A stretch of 64,000 bases of DNA, taken from Jejuia sp049889775 (GTDB lineage: Bacteria; Bacteroidota; Bacteroidia; Flavobacteriales; Flavobacteriaceae). Positions 27,000 through 35,283 of this stretch are shown piece by piece. The number at the start of each line of letters is the position of its first letter. Within the stretch, counting starts at the first letter, position 1. The notes beneath the pieces were generated by a model. It was not told the origin of the DNA and did no database searches. It was given only the letters and a program-made list of their open reading frames with translations. The translations under genes were made by a program, and so were the position numbers. Location: the NCBI GenBank assembly GCA_049889775.1, contig JBMHCT010000020.1:248001-312000 (forward strand), given 5' to 3'.

Positions 27000-27557
27000 A
27001 TGAAACGAGTAACAGAACGTCCAGAAGTAAATGCGGGGTCTATGGCAGACATCGCATTTTTATTATTAATCTTTTTCTTAGTTACTGCCGTAATTCCAAA
27101 GGATACAGGTATTAATAGAAAACTGCCTAAAGAATGTCCGCCTGGTATTGATTGTAATGTGCCCATTCCCGATAGGAATATCTTAAAGATAGCTATTAAT
27201 GCTAACAATGAGATAATGGTGGACGATGAAATAGTTACGATTGACGAAGTAAAAGATTTGTCTAAAGCATTTATTGATAATAACGGTGACAATACTTGTG
27301 CGTATTGTAACGGCGATAAGGTTGCTACATCATCAGATCATCCTACAAAGGCGGTTATATCATTACAAGCAGATAGGAACACGAGTTACAATCAGTTTAT
27401 TGAAGTACAAGATGAACTCACCAAAGCCTATTTTGAATTACGTAAAGTCTATTGCGAAGAGGTACTTAAAAAACCAATTGACAAACTAACGAAGGAAGAG
27501 TTACAAACTGTAAAGGATGCCTATCCCTTTATTCTTTCAGAAGCAGAAACAAGATAA
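27000..27557 (+). CDS. exbD: ExbD/TolR-family biopolymer transport protein
   Basis: A 185-residue inner-membrane protein. The N-terminal helix contains the proton-pathway Asp17 in NAGSMADIAFLLLIFFLVT. The periplasmic domain (about 45-185) includes an insertion with two close cysteines (NTCAYCNGD), an unusual element. ExbD works with ExbB and TonB to energise TonB receptors, or in gliding-type motors. No exbB is adjacent. I start at 27000; the longer frame from 26907 overlaps the third peptide and lacks ExbD similarity. Confidence 0.9.
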   Translation: MKRVTERPEVNAGSMADIAFLLLIFFLVTAVIPKDTGINRKLPKECPPGIDCNVPIPDRNILKIAINANNEIMVDDEIVTIDEVKDLSKAFIDNNGDNTCAYCNGDKVATSSDHPTKAVISLQADRNTSYNQFIEVQDELTKAYFELRKVYCEEVLKKPIDKLTKEELQTVKDAYPFILSEAETR

Positions 27558-27950
27558 TTATTCTGAAACTCGAGTACCATAATCGATACACACCTTTTTT
27601 TTGCCCCAATTTTTAGCGGCATCTACATCAACACCCATGTAAATATCAATGCGATTTTTCCAACGGGAGTGCATTTTATCCTTAACTAAATATACCCCTT
27701 CAAATCCTTCAATGATTACAGGGGTATTATGTTTTAGTCCTAGTGCCAAAAGATCTCTTGATAGAGCAATACACTTCATTCCTGGTTGCAACGTATCTCC
27801 AAAAGCAGTAATATTTGGATTGGAATCTGTCTGATTTTTAAGTGAATTGTATGCTGTTGCAGTTACCGTTTTAGAATGCCATTTGTAGTTATCTAATTCG
27901 TCTTTTACATCATTTTGCAGGAAAAAGACAATACAAGAAGTAAAAGACAT
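27558..27950 (-). CDS. 3D-domain (MltA C-terminal/RpfB-like) protein
   Basis: A 130-residue protein made almost entirely of a 3D domain, named for three conserved Asp residues. The pattern is TATAYN, ITAFGDTLQPG, CIALSRDLL, GVYLVKDKMHSRW and IDIYMGVD. This double-psi barrel occurs in MltA-type lytic transglycosylases and cell-wall resuscitation factors. The N-terminus (about 1-12) is hydrophobic but too short to be a confident signal peptide. It may act in the envelope. Its stop abuts the ExbD stop. Confidence 0.82.
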   Translation of the reverse strand: MSFTSCIVFFLQNDVKDELDNYKWHSKTVTATAYNSLKNQTDSNPNITAFGDTLQPGMKCIALSRDLLALGLKHNTPVIIEGFEGVYLVKDKMHSRWKNRIDIYMGVDVDAAKNWGKKKVCIDYGTRVSE

Positions 27951-27981
27951 ATGATTCTAAATTTTTCCAAAAGCTATTAAT

Positions 27982-29985
27982 TTAATAGGCTAACAAATCA
28001 AGAAGTGCTGATGCAAAACGTTGCTTGGGCAAATATTGCTCTTCTAACGACTTTGTAAACGGAATAGGGGTTTCCAAACTTGCTACACGCTTGACAGGAG
28101 CATCTAAATATTCAAAACAATGCTCCATGATTAAAGCTGAAATATCACTAGCAATGCCTCCAAATAACGAATCTTCTTGTAAAATTATCACTTTGTTAGT
28201 TTTCTTAACGGAATGAAATATAGTGATTGTGTCCAAAGGTTGTAATGTTCTTAAATCAATCACATCTGCGGCAACTTCAGGTAACCTTTCTAAAGTATCC
28301 AAAGCCCAATGTACCCCGGCACCATAACTTATAACTGTAACATCTTTACCCTCTTTAATTAAACTTGCTTTTCCAAAAGGTACCGCATAATAATCTGTTG
28401 GCACTTCTTGACGAATACTTCTGTAAAGTGCCTTATGTTCAAAAAACATAACAGGATTAGGGTCGTTAATGGCTGTATTTAACAGCCCTTTGGCATCATA
28501 AGGAAATGCAGGATACACCACTTTTAGACCAGGTGTTTTTGTAAACCACGCCTCATTGGTTTGCGAATGAAACGGACCTGCGCCAACATCGCCACCACAA
28601 GGCATTCTTATGACTATATCAGCCTGTTGCCCCCAGCGGTAATACGATTTTGCCAAGTAATTAACTATAGGATTAAAACCAGAGGACACAAAATCGGCAA
28701 ACTGCATTTCAACAACACTCTTTATTCCAGCAATGGATAACCCCATAGCCGTCTCTATAATACCAGATTCACAAATGGGCGTATTCCGCACTCTATCCTT
28801 TCCAAACTCTTCAACAAACCCTTCGGTGATTTTAAAAACACCTCCATATTCCGCTATATCTTGTCCCATAATTACTAAATCATGATGACGTTGCATACTT
28901 TGTTTTATGCCTTGGGAAATAGCATCTATAAATCTTATATTTTTAATAGTTGAATTAGATTCAAAACTTTGATATTCAAATGGTTTATAAACGTCATTTA
29001 ACTCTTTTGTTATATCAGGATCTATCATTTCTTCCTTAAAGGCAACTTCTAAATGTTCAGTGATTTCAATATTAATTTTTGAAATAATTTCAGCTTTTTT
29101 TTCTTCGCTTAAAATACCTTCTTCCGATAGGAAATATTCATAATTTGAAATAGGATCTTTAGCTTCCCATTCTTCTAAAAGTTGTTTTGGTACATATTTA
29201 TTGCCACTTGCTTCCTCATGCCCTCGCATTCTAAAGGTTTTAAATTCTATTAAAATAGGTCGCGGGGTTTCCCTAATACTTTTCGCCAAGGCCTTTACTT
29301 TAGTGTAAATCTGAATTATATTGTTACCATCGATAATATGAGATTCTATCCCATAACCCAAACCTTTATCTGCTAAATTTTCACAATTGTATTGCTCCTT
29401 TGTTGGTGTGGATAGTCCATAACCGTTATTCTCAATACAAAAAAGCACCGGCAATTGCCATACGGATGCAATGTTTAGAGCCTCATGAAAATCGCCTTCA
29501 CTTGTGCCGCCTTCTCCTGTAAACACAGCAGTTACGGTATTTCTATTTTTTAGTTTTGAAGCTAAGGCTATACCATCTGCAACACCTAATTGTGGTCCCA
29601 AATGAGAAATCATACCAACGATTTTGTATTGTTGTGTACCAAAATGGAAAGACCTATCCCTTCCTTGGGTAAAGCCAGATGGCTTCCCTTGCCATTGTGA
29701 AAATAATCGGTATAACGGAATTTTTCTTGTTGTAAACACCCCAAGATTCCTATGCATTGGCAGCATATACTCGTTCTCTTTTAGAGCCATAGTAACCCCC
29801 ACTGCGATGGCTTCCTGACCAATACCCGAAAACCATTTACTTATTTTACCTTGTCTTAAAAGCACCAGCATTTTTTCCTCAATAAGTCGAGGTTTCAGCA
29901 TGTTTTCATAAAGCTTTAAAAGTTTCTTTTGCTTTAAACCTTGATAAGAAAATTGCATACCAACAGTGATTTTTGAGGTTTTCAT
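27982..29985 (-). CDS. fused 2-oxoacid dehydrogenase E1 alpha/beta
   Basis: A 667-residue fusion of E1 alpha (about 15-330) and E1 beta (about 345-667), thiamine-diphosphate dependent. The ThDP motif is GEGGTSEGDFHEAL to ENNGYGLSTP; the GEG form and ASEGD-like sequence match branched-chain rather than pyruvate E1 alpha. The beta half has MGQDIAEYGG, SGFNPIVNYLAK and a C-terminal transketolase domain (VIDLRTLQPLD). It decarboxylates 2-oxoacids and passes the acyl group to E2. No E2 or E3 gene is adjacent. The branched-chain substrate is inferred. Confidence 0.92.
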   Translation of the reverse strand: MKTSKITVGMQFSYQGLKQKKLLKLYENMLKPRLIEEKMLVLLRQGKISKWFSGIGQEAIAVGVTMALKENEYMLPMHRNLGVFTTRKIPLYRLFSQWQGKPSGFTQGRDRSFHFGTQQYKIVGMISHLGPQLGVADGIALASKLKNRNTVTAVFTGEGGTSEGDFHEALNIASVWQLPVLFCIENNGYGLSTPTKEQYNCENLADKGLGYGIESHIIDGNNIIQIYTKVKALAKSIRETPRPILIEFKTFRMRGHEEASGNKYVPKQLLEEWEAKDPISNYEYFLSEEGILSEEKKAEIISKINIEITEHLEVAFKEEMIDPDITKELNDVYKPFEYQSFESNSTIKNIRFIDAISQGIKQSMQRHHDLVIMGQDIAEYGGVFKITEGFVEEFGKDRVRNTPICESGIIETAMGLSIAGIKSVVEMQFADFVSSGFNPIVNYLAKSYYRWGQQADIVIRMPCGGDVGAGPFHSQTNEAWFTKTPGLKVVYPAFPYDAKGLLNTAINDPNPVMFFEHKALYRSIRQEVPTDYYAVPFGKASLIKEGKDVTVISYGAGVHWALDTLERLPEVAADVIDLRTLQPLDTITIFHSVKKTNKVIILQEDSLFGGIASDISALIMEHCFEYLDAPVKRVASLETPIPFTKSLEEQYLPKQRFASALLDLLAY

Positions 29986-30007
29986 AAAATTATCTATCCT
30001 GTATTAT

Positions 30008-30015
30008 CAAATATA
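30008..30015 (-). promoter_or_regulatory. -7 promoter box for the E1 fusion
   Basis: The minus strand reads TATATTTG, an exact TAnnTTTG match 22 bases before the start. Confidence 0.45.
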
Positions 30016-30071
30016 CCTTAATTTAAACTTATCTTTCAGAAAATTGCATATTATTCAATGGAATGTTTTTG

Positions 30072-30079
30072 TACATTTG
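30072..30079 (+). promoter_or_regulatory. -7 promoter box for the 2OG-Fe(II) oxygenase
   Basis: TACATTTG matches TAnnTTTG and lies 27 bases before ATG 30107. A TTG at 30044 could be the -33 element, with slightly long spacing. Confidence 0.5.
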
Positions 30080-30106
30080 TTTGTACTGCTTTTATATTTT
30101 TTAGTT

Positions 30107-31057
30107 ATGAATAGTATTCCTAGTGTGGATTTAACTGATTTTATTTCAGAAGACACTTCAAGAAAAGAACACTTTGTAAAATCTATTGGAAAAGCCTATG
30201 AAGACATTGGATTTGTAGCGCTTAAAGGCCATTTTTTAAGTGATGATTTGGTTGAGAATCTGTATAAAGAAGTAAAAAACTTTTTCGATTTACCACTAGA
30301 AGTCAAGCAGAAATATGAAATTCCTGAAATTGCTGGTCAGAGAGGTTATGTATCCTTTGGAAAGGAAAGTGCGAAAGGGAAAAAAGAGGGCGATTTAAAG
30401 GAGTTTTGGCATTTCGGTCAGTATGTTGACAAAGTTGAAAAGGAAAAATATGATTATCCAGATAATGTTGAGGTAAGTGAACTACCAGAATTTAACGAAA
30501 TTGGTAAGGAAACTTACCAAATGCTAGAGAAAACAGCAAAATATGTTTTGAGAGCTTTGGCATTACATTTAGGGTTGCAAGAAACCTATTTTGATAACTA
30601 CATTCATAATGGTAACTCTATTTTAAGACCCATTCATTATCCACCAATAAAAGTAGAACCAAAAGAGGCGGTGCGTGCTGCAGCTCATGGTGATATTAAT
30701 TTAATAACACTTTTAATGGGTGCTCAAGGGCGCGGTTTACAGGTACAAAATAAAAAGGGCGAATGGTTGGATGCTATTGCGCAACCGGATGAATTGATGA
30801 TTAATGTGGGTGATATGTTGTCTAGACACACGAATAACAAACTAAAATCAACTATTCATCGTGTGGTAAATCCTCCAAAAGAGCTTTGGGGCACTTCAAG
30901 GTATTCTATACCCTTCTTTATGCACCCTGTGAGTGATATGAAATTGAATGTATTAGAAAATTGTATAGATAGAGACAACCCAAAACAATTTGAAGATATT
31001 ACTGCTGGCGAATTTTTAACCGAACGTTTAATTGAATTAGGACTTATTAAAAAGTAG
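30107..31057 (+). CDS. isopenicillin-N-synthase-like 2OG-Fe(II) oxygenase
   Basis: A 316-residue non-haem iron oxygenase. The N-terminal DIOX_N domain spans about 4-115 (IPSVDLTDFI; GFVALKGHF). The iron ligands are His194 and Asp196 (AAHGDINLITLL) and His251 (STIHRVVNP); Arg265 in RYSIPFF would hold 2-oxoglutarate. The substrate is unknown. Start chosen at ATG 30107, just after a promoter box; the upstream open frame is AT-rich and not part of the fold. It may head the next operon, but a repeat-like spacer separates them. Confidence 0.9.
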   Translation: MNSIPSVDLTDFISEDTSRKEHFVKSIGKAYEDIGFVALKGHFLSDDLVENLYKEVKNFFDLPLEVKQKYEIPEIAGQRGYVSFGKESAKGKKEGDLKEFWHFGQYVDKVEKEKYDYPDNVEVSELPEFNEIGKETYQMLEKTAKYVLRALALHLGLQETYFDNYIHNGNSILRPIHYPPIKVEPKEAVRAAAHGDINLITLLMGAQGRGLQVQNKKGEWLDAIAQPDELMINVGDMLSRHTNNKLKSTIHRVVNPPKELWGTSRYSIPFFMHPVSDMKLNVLENCIDRDNPKQFEDITAGEFLTERLIELGLIKK

Positions 31058-31060
31058 TTT

Positions 31061-31123
31061 CCAGTCTCAGTTTACAGACTTAATAACAGTTAACTGCGAC
31101 TGAAAACTGCGACTGCACACTGA
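31061..31123. repeat. low-complexity ACTG-rich repeat tract
   Basis: A tract of overlapping words such as ACTGCGACTG, ACTGAAAACTGC and GCACACTGAA between two genes. The 12-mer ACTGAAAACTGC also occurs at 46531-46542 in another intergenic region. It looks like a degenerate dispersed repeat. Confidence 0.35.
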
Positions 31124-31129
31124 ATAAAA

Positions 31130-31459
31130 ATGGATTTACAAGACCAATTAAAAAACCTTTTTCCCGATCATATTCCAGAGGAAACGAATCAGGATGCTAG
31201 TGATACTTCGGATATTTGGATGCAAGACGATCCCATCCTATGCAAATACGAAAAACGAAAAGGAAAACCCATCACAATTTTAGAGGGTTACACAGGTGCT
31301 GTTGAAGATTTTAAAGCATTATCAAAAGAAATTAAAACAAAATTAAGCGTTGGAGGTAGTTTTAAAGACGATAAAATTATTATTCAAGGCGATTACCGCG
31401 ATAAAATCATGCAAATACTTAAAGACAAAGGGTTTAATGTAAAACGCGTAGGTGGTTAA
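31130..31459 (+). CDS. eIF1/SUI1-family translation factor, YciH type
   Basis: A 109-residue protein. Residues 1-40 are an acidic, flexible N-terminus. Residues about 42-109 are the SUI1 domain (GKPITILEGYTGAVEDFKALSKEIKTKLSVGGSFKD; IIIQGDYRDKIMQIL). Bacterial YciH proteins resemble eukaryotic eIF1 and influence start-site fidelity. It is the first gene of a tightly packed run with DUF1835, a nucleoside phosphorylase and a binding-protein-like gene (gaps 3, -11 and 0 bases). Confidence 0.92.
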   Translation: MDLQDQLKNLFPDHIPEETNQDASDTSDIWMQDDPILCKYEKRKGKPITILEGYTGAVEDFKALSKEIKTKLSVGGSFKDDKIIIQGDYRDKIMQILKDKGFNVKRVGG

Positions 31460-31462
31460 TTT

Positions 31463-32407
31463 ATGTATAAAGATATATTGCACATTACTAACGGTGGTGT
31501 TTTAACTGGATATTTAAACGAGTTAGAAATTGAAGGCGAAATTATTACATGGCAGGAAATGCTGTGTGAAGGCCCCACAAAGGAGGTAGTTCATTCAGAG
31601 GAATTAATTAAAGCAAGAGGGCAGTTTTTAGGAGAATTCTATAATATTGATTTAGACTTAAATAAAGTAGACGTCGCCCTGAAACAATTGGATAATGCCA
31701 ATGAACGCTATAAAGAAATTGTGTTGTGGTTTGAATATGATTTGTTTTGCCATATCAATATGTTGGCGGTTATTAACTTGTTATTGCAAAAGAAAATAAC
31801 CTTACCTTATTACTTAGTATGTAGTGGTCGTGTTAAAGGAAGTGATGTTCTAAAAGGGCTTTCTGAGCTAACTTCTGGACAACTATTAGCACACTATAAA
31901 AATAAAGTTTTATTAACTGAATACGATTTGGATTTATCCAAAACCATTTGGGGTATTTACTGTGGTAAAGATCACAATTTATTAAAGCCCTACATCGTAA
32001 AACCCTCTTCATTCAAGTACCTTAGTAATTGCTTAAAAGCGCATTTAGAGCGCTTTCCCGATTCTAAAACGGGTTTAAATATTTTGGAAATCAACATCTT
32101 GAAAATTCTGAAAGAAAACGAGGTGAAATCTAAACATCACCTTTTGGGTTATGCTTTAAATTATCAAGGCTATTATGGTTACGGCGATACGCAATTAATC
32201 CGTATAATTGATAATTTAGAATCATTTTATACCGTAAGCGAAGATAGCATTGAACTGAATAGGAAAGGCCATGAAACGCTCTTAGGGCAACATAATGCAT
32301 TTGGAGAATTTAAAAATGATATGATTTTTGGAGGAGTAGAAAAAATGAATTTTCAATTTAGTAAAGCCCAAAATAAACTTGTAAAGTCTCCAATGCATGC
32401 CAATTAA
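31463..32407 (+). CDS. DUF1835 domain protein
   Basis: A 314-residue cytoplasmic protein. The N-terminal DUF1835 pattern is HITNGGVLTGYLNELEIEGEIITWQEMLCEGP, followed by a helical middle and a C-terminal part with YYGYGDTQLIRI typical of the companion DUF3658-like region. Function unknown. It starts 3 bases after the eIF1-like gene and overlaps the phosphorylase start by 11 bases, indicating a translationally coupled operon. Confidence 0.85.
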   Translation: MYKDILHITNGGVLTGYLNELEIEGEIITWQEMLCEGPTKEVVHSEELIKARGQFLGEFYNIDLDLNKVDVALKQLDNANERYKEIVLWFEYDLFCHINMLAVINLLLQKKITLPYYLVCSGRVKGSDVLKGLSELTSGQLLAHYKNKVLLTEYDLDLSKTIWGIYCGKDHNLLKPYIVKPSSFKYLSNCLKAHLERFPDSKTGLNILEINILKILKENEVKSKHHLLGYALNYQGYYGYGDTQLIRIIDNLESFYTVSEDSIELNRKGHETLLGQHNAFGEFKNDMIFGGVEKMNFQFSKAQNKLVKSPMHAN

Positions 32408-33260
32408 GGATTCTGAACTTATACTTAATCCAGATGGCAGTATTTATCATCTTAATTTAAAGCCACAAGACATTGGCAATACCATAATTTTTGTTGGTGA
32501 TCAAGATCGTGTTGATTTAATCTCAAAACACTTTGATACCATCGATTTTCAGACTCAAAAACGTGAATTTAAAACGCATACAGGTAAATTAAACGGAAAA
32601 AAACTATCGGTAATTTCCACAGGAATTGGCACCGATAATATTGATATTGTGCTTAATGAACTTGATGCTTTAGTGAATATCGATTTTGAAACCAAAACAA
32701 TTAAAAAGGATTTAAAAAGTTTAGATATTATTAGAATTGGCACATCTGGAGCATTACAACCAAACGTACCAATTGATTCTTTTTTAATAAGTACCCATGG
32801 ATTGGATGTAAACGGAATGTTGCATTTCTACAAAACGGATGATATTTCAAACCCTGAAATTGAAAACGCGTTTATCAATCATACAAACTGGGATTTAAAA
32901 AAAGCGAAACCAATTATAGTGAAGGCTTCCAACACGTTGATTTCAAACTTTGAAAGTTCAAAAACTTTAAAAGGCTTAACCGCAACAGCTAATGGCTTTT
33001 ATGGTCCTCAAGGGCGTAATTTACGATTGGAATTAAGCGATTCAGAATTAAATCAAAAAATGAATAGTTTTGAATTTGAAGGCATTAAAATAACCAACTT
33101 AGAAATGGAAACTTCAGGCATATATGGGTTGTCAAAGTTATTAGGACATAAGGCTATTTCATTGAATGCCATTATAGCGAACAGAGCCCTTGGAACCTTT
33201 AGTGAAAATCCAATTCAAACTATAGAAAATTTAATAAAATACACCTTAGAAAGATTGTAA
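32397..33260 (+). CDS. nucleoside phosphorylase, PNP/UDP family
   Basis: A 287-residue phosphorylase of the PNP_UDP_1 family, which cleaves nucleosides with phosphate to a base and ribose-1-phosphate. Motifs are FVGDQDRVDLISKHF, VISTGIGTDNIDIVLNEL, IRIGTSGALQPNVPIDSFLIS and the specificity region NLEMETSGIYGLSKLLGH. It resembles uridine phosphorylases. Its ATG lies inside the DUF1835 gene, and its stop is followed immediately by the ATG of the next gene. Substrate specificity is inferred. Confidence 0.92.
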   Translation: MPIKDSELILNPDGSIYHLNLKPQDIGNTIIFVGDQDRVDLISKHFDTIDFQTQKREFKTHTGKLNGKKLSVISTGIGTDNIDIVLNELDALVNIDFETKTIKKDLKSLDIIRIGTSGALQPNVPIDSFLISTHGLDVNGMLHFYKTDDISNPEIENAFINHTNWDLKKAKPIIVKASNTLISNFESSKTLKGLTATANGFYGPQGRNLRLELSDSELNQKMNSFEFEGIKITNLEMETSGIYGLSKLLGHKAISLNAIIANRALGTFSENPIQTIENLIKYTLERL

Positions 33261-34121
33261 ATGAGGAAAGTAAATATTGGTGGAGTACCAGAACATTTTA
33301 ATTTAGCTTGGTACCTAACCTTAAAAAATGGTGAATATAAAGACGAAGGTATTAACCTTAGGTGGAAGGATTATTACGGAGGTACTGGTGCCATGTGTAA
33401 AGCGCTTCGAGAAAAAGAAATAGATATTGCCATTATTCTTACTGAAGGTATTATTAAAGATATTATTGCTGGTAACCCAAGTAAAATCGTGCAAACCTTT
33501 GTAAAAACGCCTCTTGTCTGGGGGGTTCATGTGGCACACTATTCAAAATACAATAAAATTGAGGATTTAAAAGGGACTAAAGCCGCCATTAGTCGGTATG
33601 GTTCTGGATCGCATTTAATGGCTTACATCAATGCACAAAACAATAATTGGAATCTTGAAAATGATTTAGATTTTGAAGTGATTAAAAACCTTGATGGTGC
33701 CGTTGAAGGTTTAACAAATGGCGCTGCAGATTATTTCCTTTGGGAAAAATACACCACAAAACCTTTGGTAGATGATGGTGTTTTTAGAAGAATTGGCGAG
33801 TGTCCATCGCCTTGGCCATGTTTTGTAGTTGCGGTGAGGGGAGATTTTATAGCAAACCACGAAGAAGATCTTAAAACAATTTTGAAAATTATAAATAATA
33901 CAACTGTGGAATTTAAAAATATTCCAAGTATTGGTCGAACAATTGCCAATCGCTATGAACAAGAAATTGAAGATGTACAAAGTTGGTTGTCAATTACAGA
34001 ATGGTCTCAGGAATTAATAGACCAAGCTACGATAATGCATGTTCAGAAAGAATTAAAAGCGCTTGATATAATTCCCAAAATTGTGGAATACTCAGATTTA
34101 ACGTTTGATTTAAACCTATAA
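33261..34121 (+). CDS. cytoplasmic periplasmic-binding-protein-like protein, Ca3427 type
   Basis: A 286-residue type 2 solute-binding fold without any signal peptide or lipobox. It begins directly with the first strand (VNIGGVPEHFNLAWYLTLKNG) and contains DYYGGTGAMCKALREKEIDIAIILTEG and AISRYGSGSHLMAY. It resembles the Ca3427-like family, which also occurs in fungi and lacks export signals, and more distantly the NMT1/thiamine-precursor binding proteins. Its start touches the phosphorylase stop. It probably binds a small ligand in the cytoplasm; the ligand is unknown. Confidence 0.75.
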   Translation: MRKVNIGGVPEHFNLAWYLTLKNGEYKDEGINLRWKDYYGGTGAMCKALREKEIDIAIILTEGIIKDIIAGNPSKIVQTFVKTPLVWGVHVAHYSKYNKIEDLKGTKAAISRYGSGSHLMAYINAQNNNWNLENDLDFEVIKNLDGAVEGLTNGAADYFLWEKYTTKPLVDDGVFRRIGECPSPWPCFVVAVRGDFIANHEEDLKTILKIINNTTVEFKNIPSIGRTIANRYEQEIEDVQSWLSITEWSQELIDQATIMHVQKELKALDIIPKIVEYSDLTFDLNL

Positions 34122-34187
34122 ACAACAGTTAAACGTTTAGATATCTTTATACATTTATGTATTTTTGATGGACTAACAAATTAATAA

Positions 34188-35234
34188 ATGAAACACCTAC
34201 TATTTTTATTTGCTCTAGTTTTTGCTTTTGGTTGTAAAACAGAGCCTAAGGACTACGTTACGTTTTCGGGAAAGATCACTAATAAAAACAGCGATTCTTT
34301 AATTATAAGATCAAGAACATATTCAAAAACTATAGCCGTAAAAGAAGATGGTAGTTTTAATGATACTTTGAATTTGGAAACTGGCACTTATAATCTTTTT
34401 GATGGTGCAGAGTCTACTTCTATTTTTCTAAAGAATGGATTTGAGTTAGACATGACTTTAAATACAGATGAATTTGATGAAACTATAGCATACAAGGGTA
34501 CAGGCGCAGAGCATAGCAACTTTCTTGCAAAGAGTGCATTATTGAATGAAGAACTTTTGGATTTAGATGTTTTAGGTAATCTAAATATGGATGGCTTAAA
34601 AAAGGAACTAGAAAATATTGAAGCAAAACTGACAGAGTTTTATGATGCCAACCCTGAAGTAGATTCATCGATAATTGGAAATCTAAAGAAACAATTAAAG
34701 CCAATGTTGGGTTCTTATGAGCGCTTTTTAGCCGGAAGTATTGCCTTAAAAGAAGCTTTGCCAAAAGGTTCTCCTTCTCCATCATTTGAGGACTATGAAA
34801 ACGTAAAAGGAGGAACAACTTCTTTAGCTGATCTCAAAGGTAAATACACCTATATTGATGTATGGGCCACTTGGTGTGGACCATGTATCGGTGAAATTCC
34901 ATCTTTAAAAAAGTTAGAAGTAGAGTATCATGATAAAAACATCCAGTTCGTGTCATTATCAATTGATGATGGAAGAGGCTATAGAGGTGCTACAAAGGAA
35001 GAATCTGCTCAATTAGCCAAAGAAGGTTGGAAAAAAATGATCACTGAAAAAGAATTAGGTGGTATCCAGATATTGGCACCTGCAGGTTGGCAGTCTAAAT
35101 TTGTTCAAGAGTACCAGATTAGAGGTATTCCTAGGTTTATTTTAATTGATCCTGAGGGCAATATCGTTAATCCTGATGCGCCTAGACCATCAAGTACTAA
35201 AATAGTTGAAACATTTGAAGCATTGAATATCTAA
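34188..35234 (+). CDS. TlpA-like thioredoxin-fold lipoprotein
   Basis: A 348-residue lipoprotein (signal MKHLLFLFALVFAFGC, Cys16). Residues about 22-105 are a beta domain like the DUF4369 region found before many Bacteroidota TlpA proteins. A helical linker follows, then an AhpC/TlpA thioredoxin domain (about 197-345) with the redox motif WCGPC (Cys230, Cys233) and the cis-Pro segment RGIPRFILI. It is expected to reduce periplasmic disulfides or serve cytochrome maturation. A strong terminator follows. Confidence 0.92.
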   Translation: MKHLLFLFALVFAFGCKTEPKDYVTFSGKITNKNSDSLIIRSRTYSKTIAVKEDGSFNDTLNLETGTYNLFDGAESTSIFLKNGFELDMTLNTDEFDETIAYKGTGAEHSNFLAKSALLNEELLDLDVLGNLNMDGLKKELENIEAKLTEFYDANPEVDSSIIGNLKKQLKPMLGSYERFLAGSIALKEALPKGSPSPSFEDYENVKGGTTSLADLKGKYTYIDVWATWCGPCIGEIPSLKKLEVEYHDKNIQFVSLSIDDGRGYRGATKEESAQLAKEGWKKMITEKELGGIQILAPAGWQSKFVQEYQIRGIPRFILIDPEGNIVNPDAPRPSSTKIVETFEALNI

Positions 35235-35259
35235 ACAAAATTCGATCACAAAGGATAAG

Positions 35260-35283
35260 AAAAGTCGCTAATTGCGACTTTTT
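35260..35283. terminator. bidirectional Rho-independent terminator
   Basis: AAAAGTCGC, loop TAATT, GCGACTTTTT: a 9-bp stem between the TlpA-like gene and the convergent nnr gene, directly abutting the nnr stop. Confidence 0.85.

Noticed and set aside
29966..30106. Long N-terminal extension of the 2OG-Fe(II) oxygenase
   Set aside because: It would begin inside the E1 gene and cover both promoter boxes; the family starts near MNSIPSVDL at 30107.
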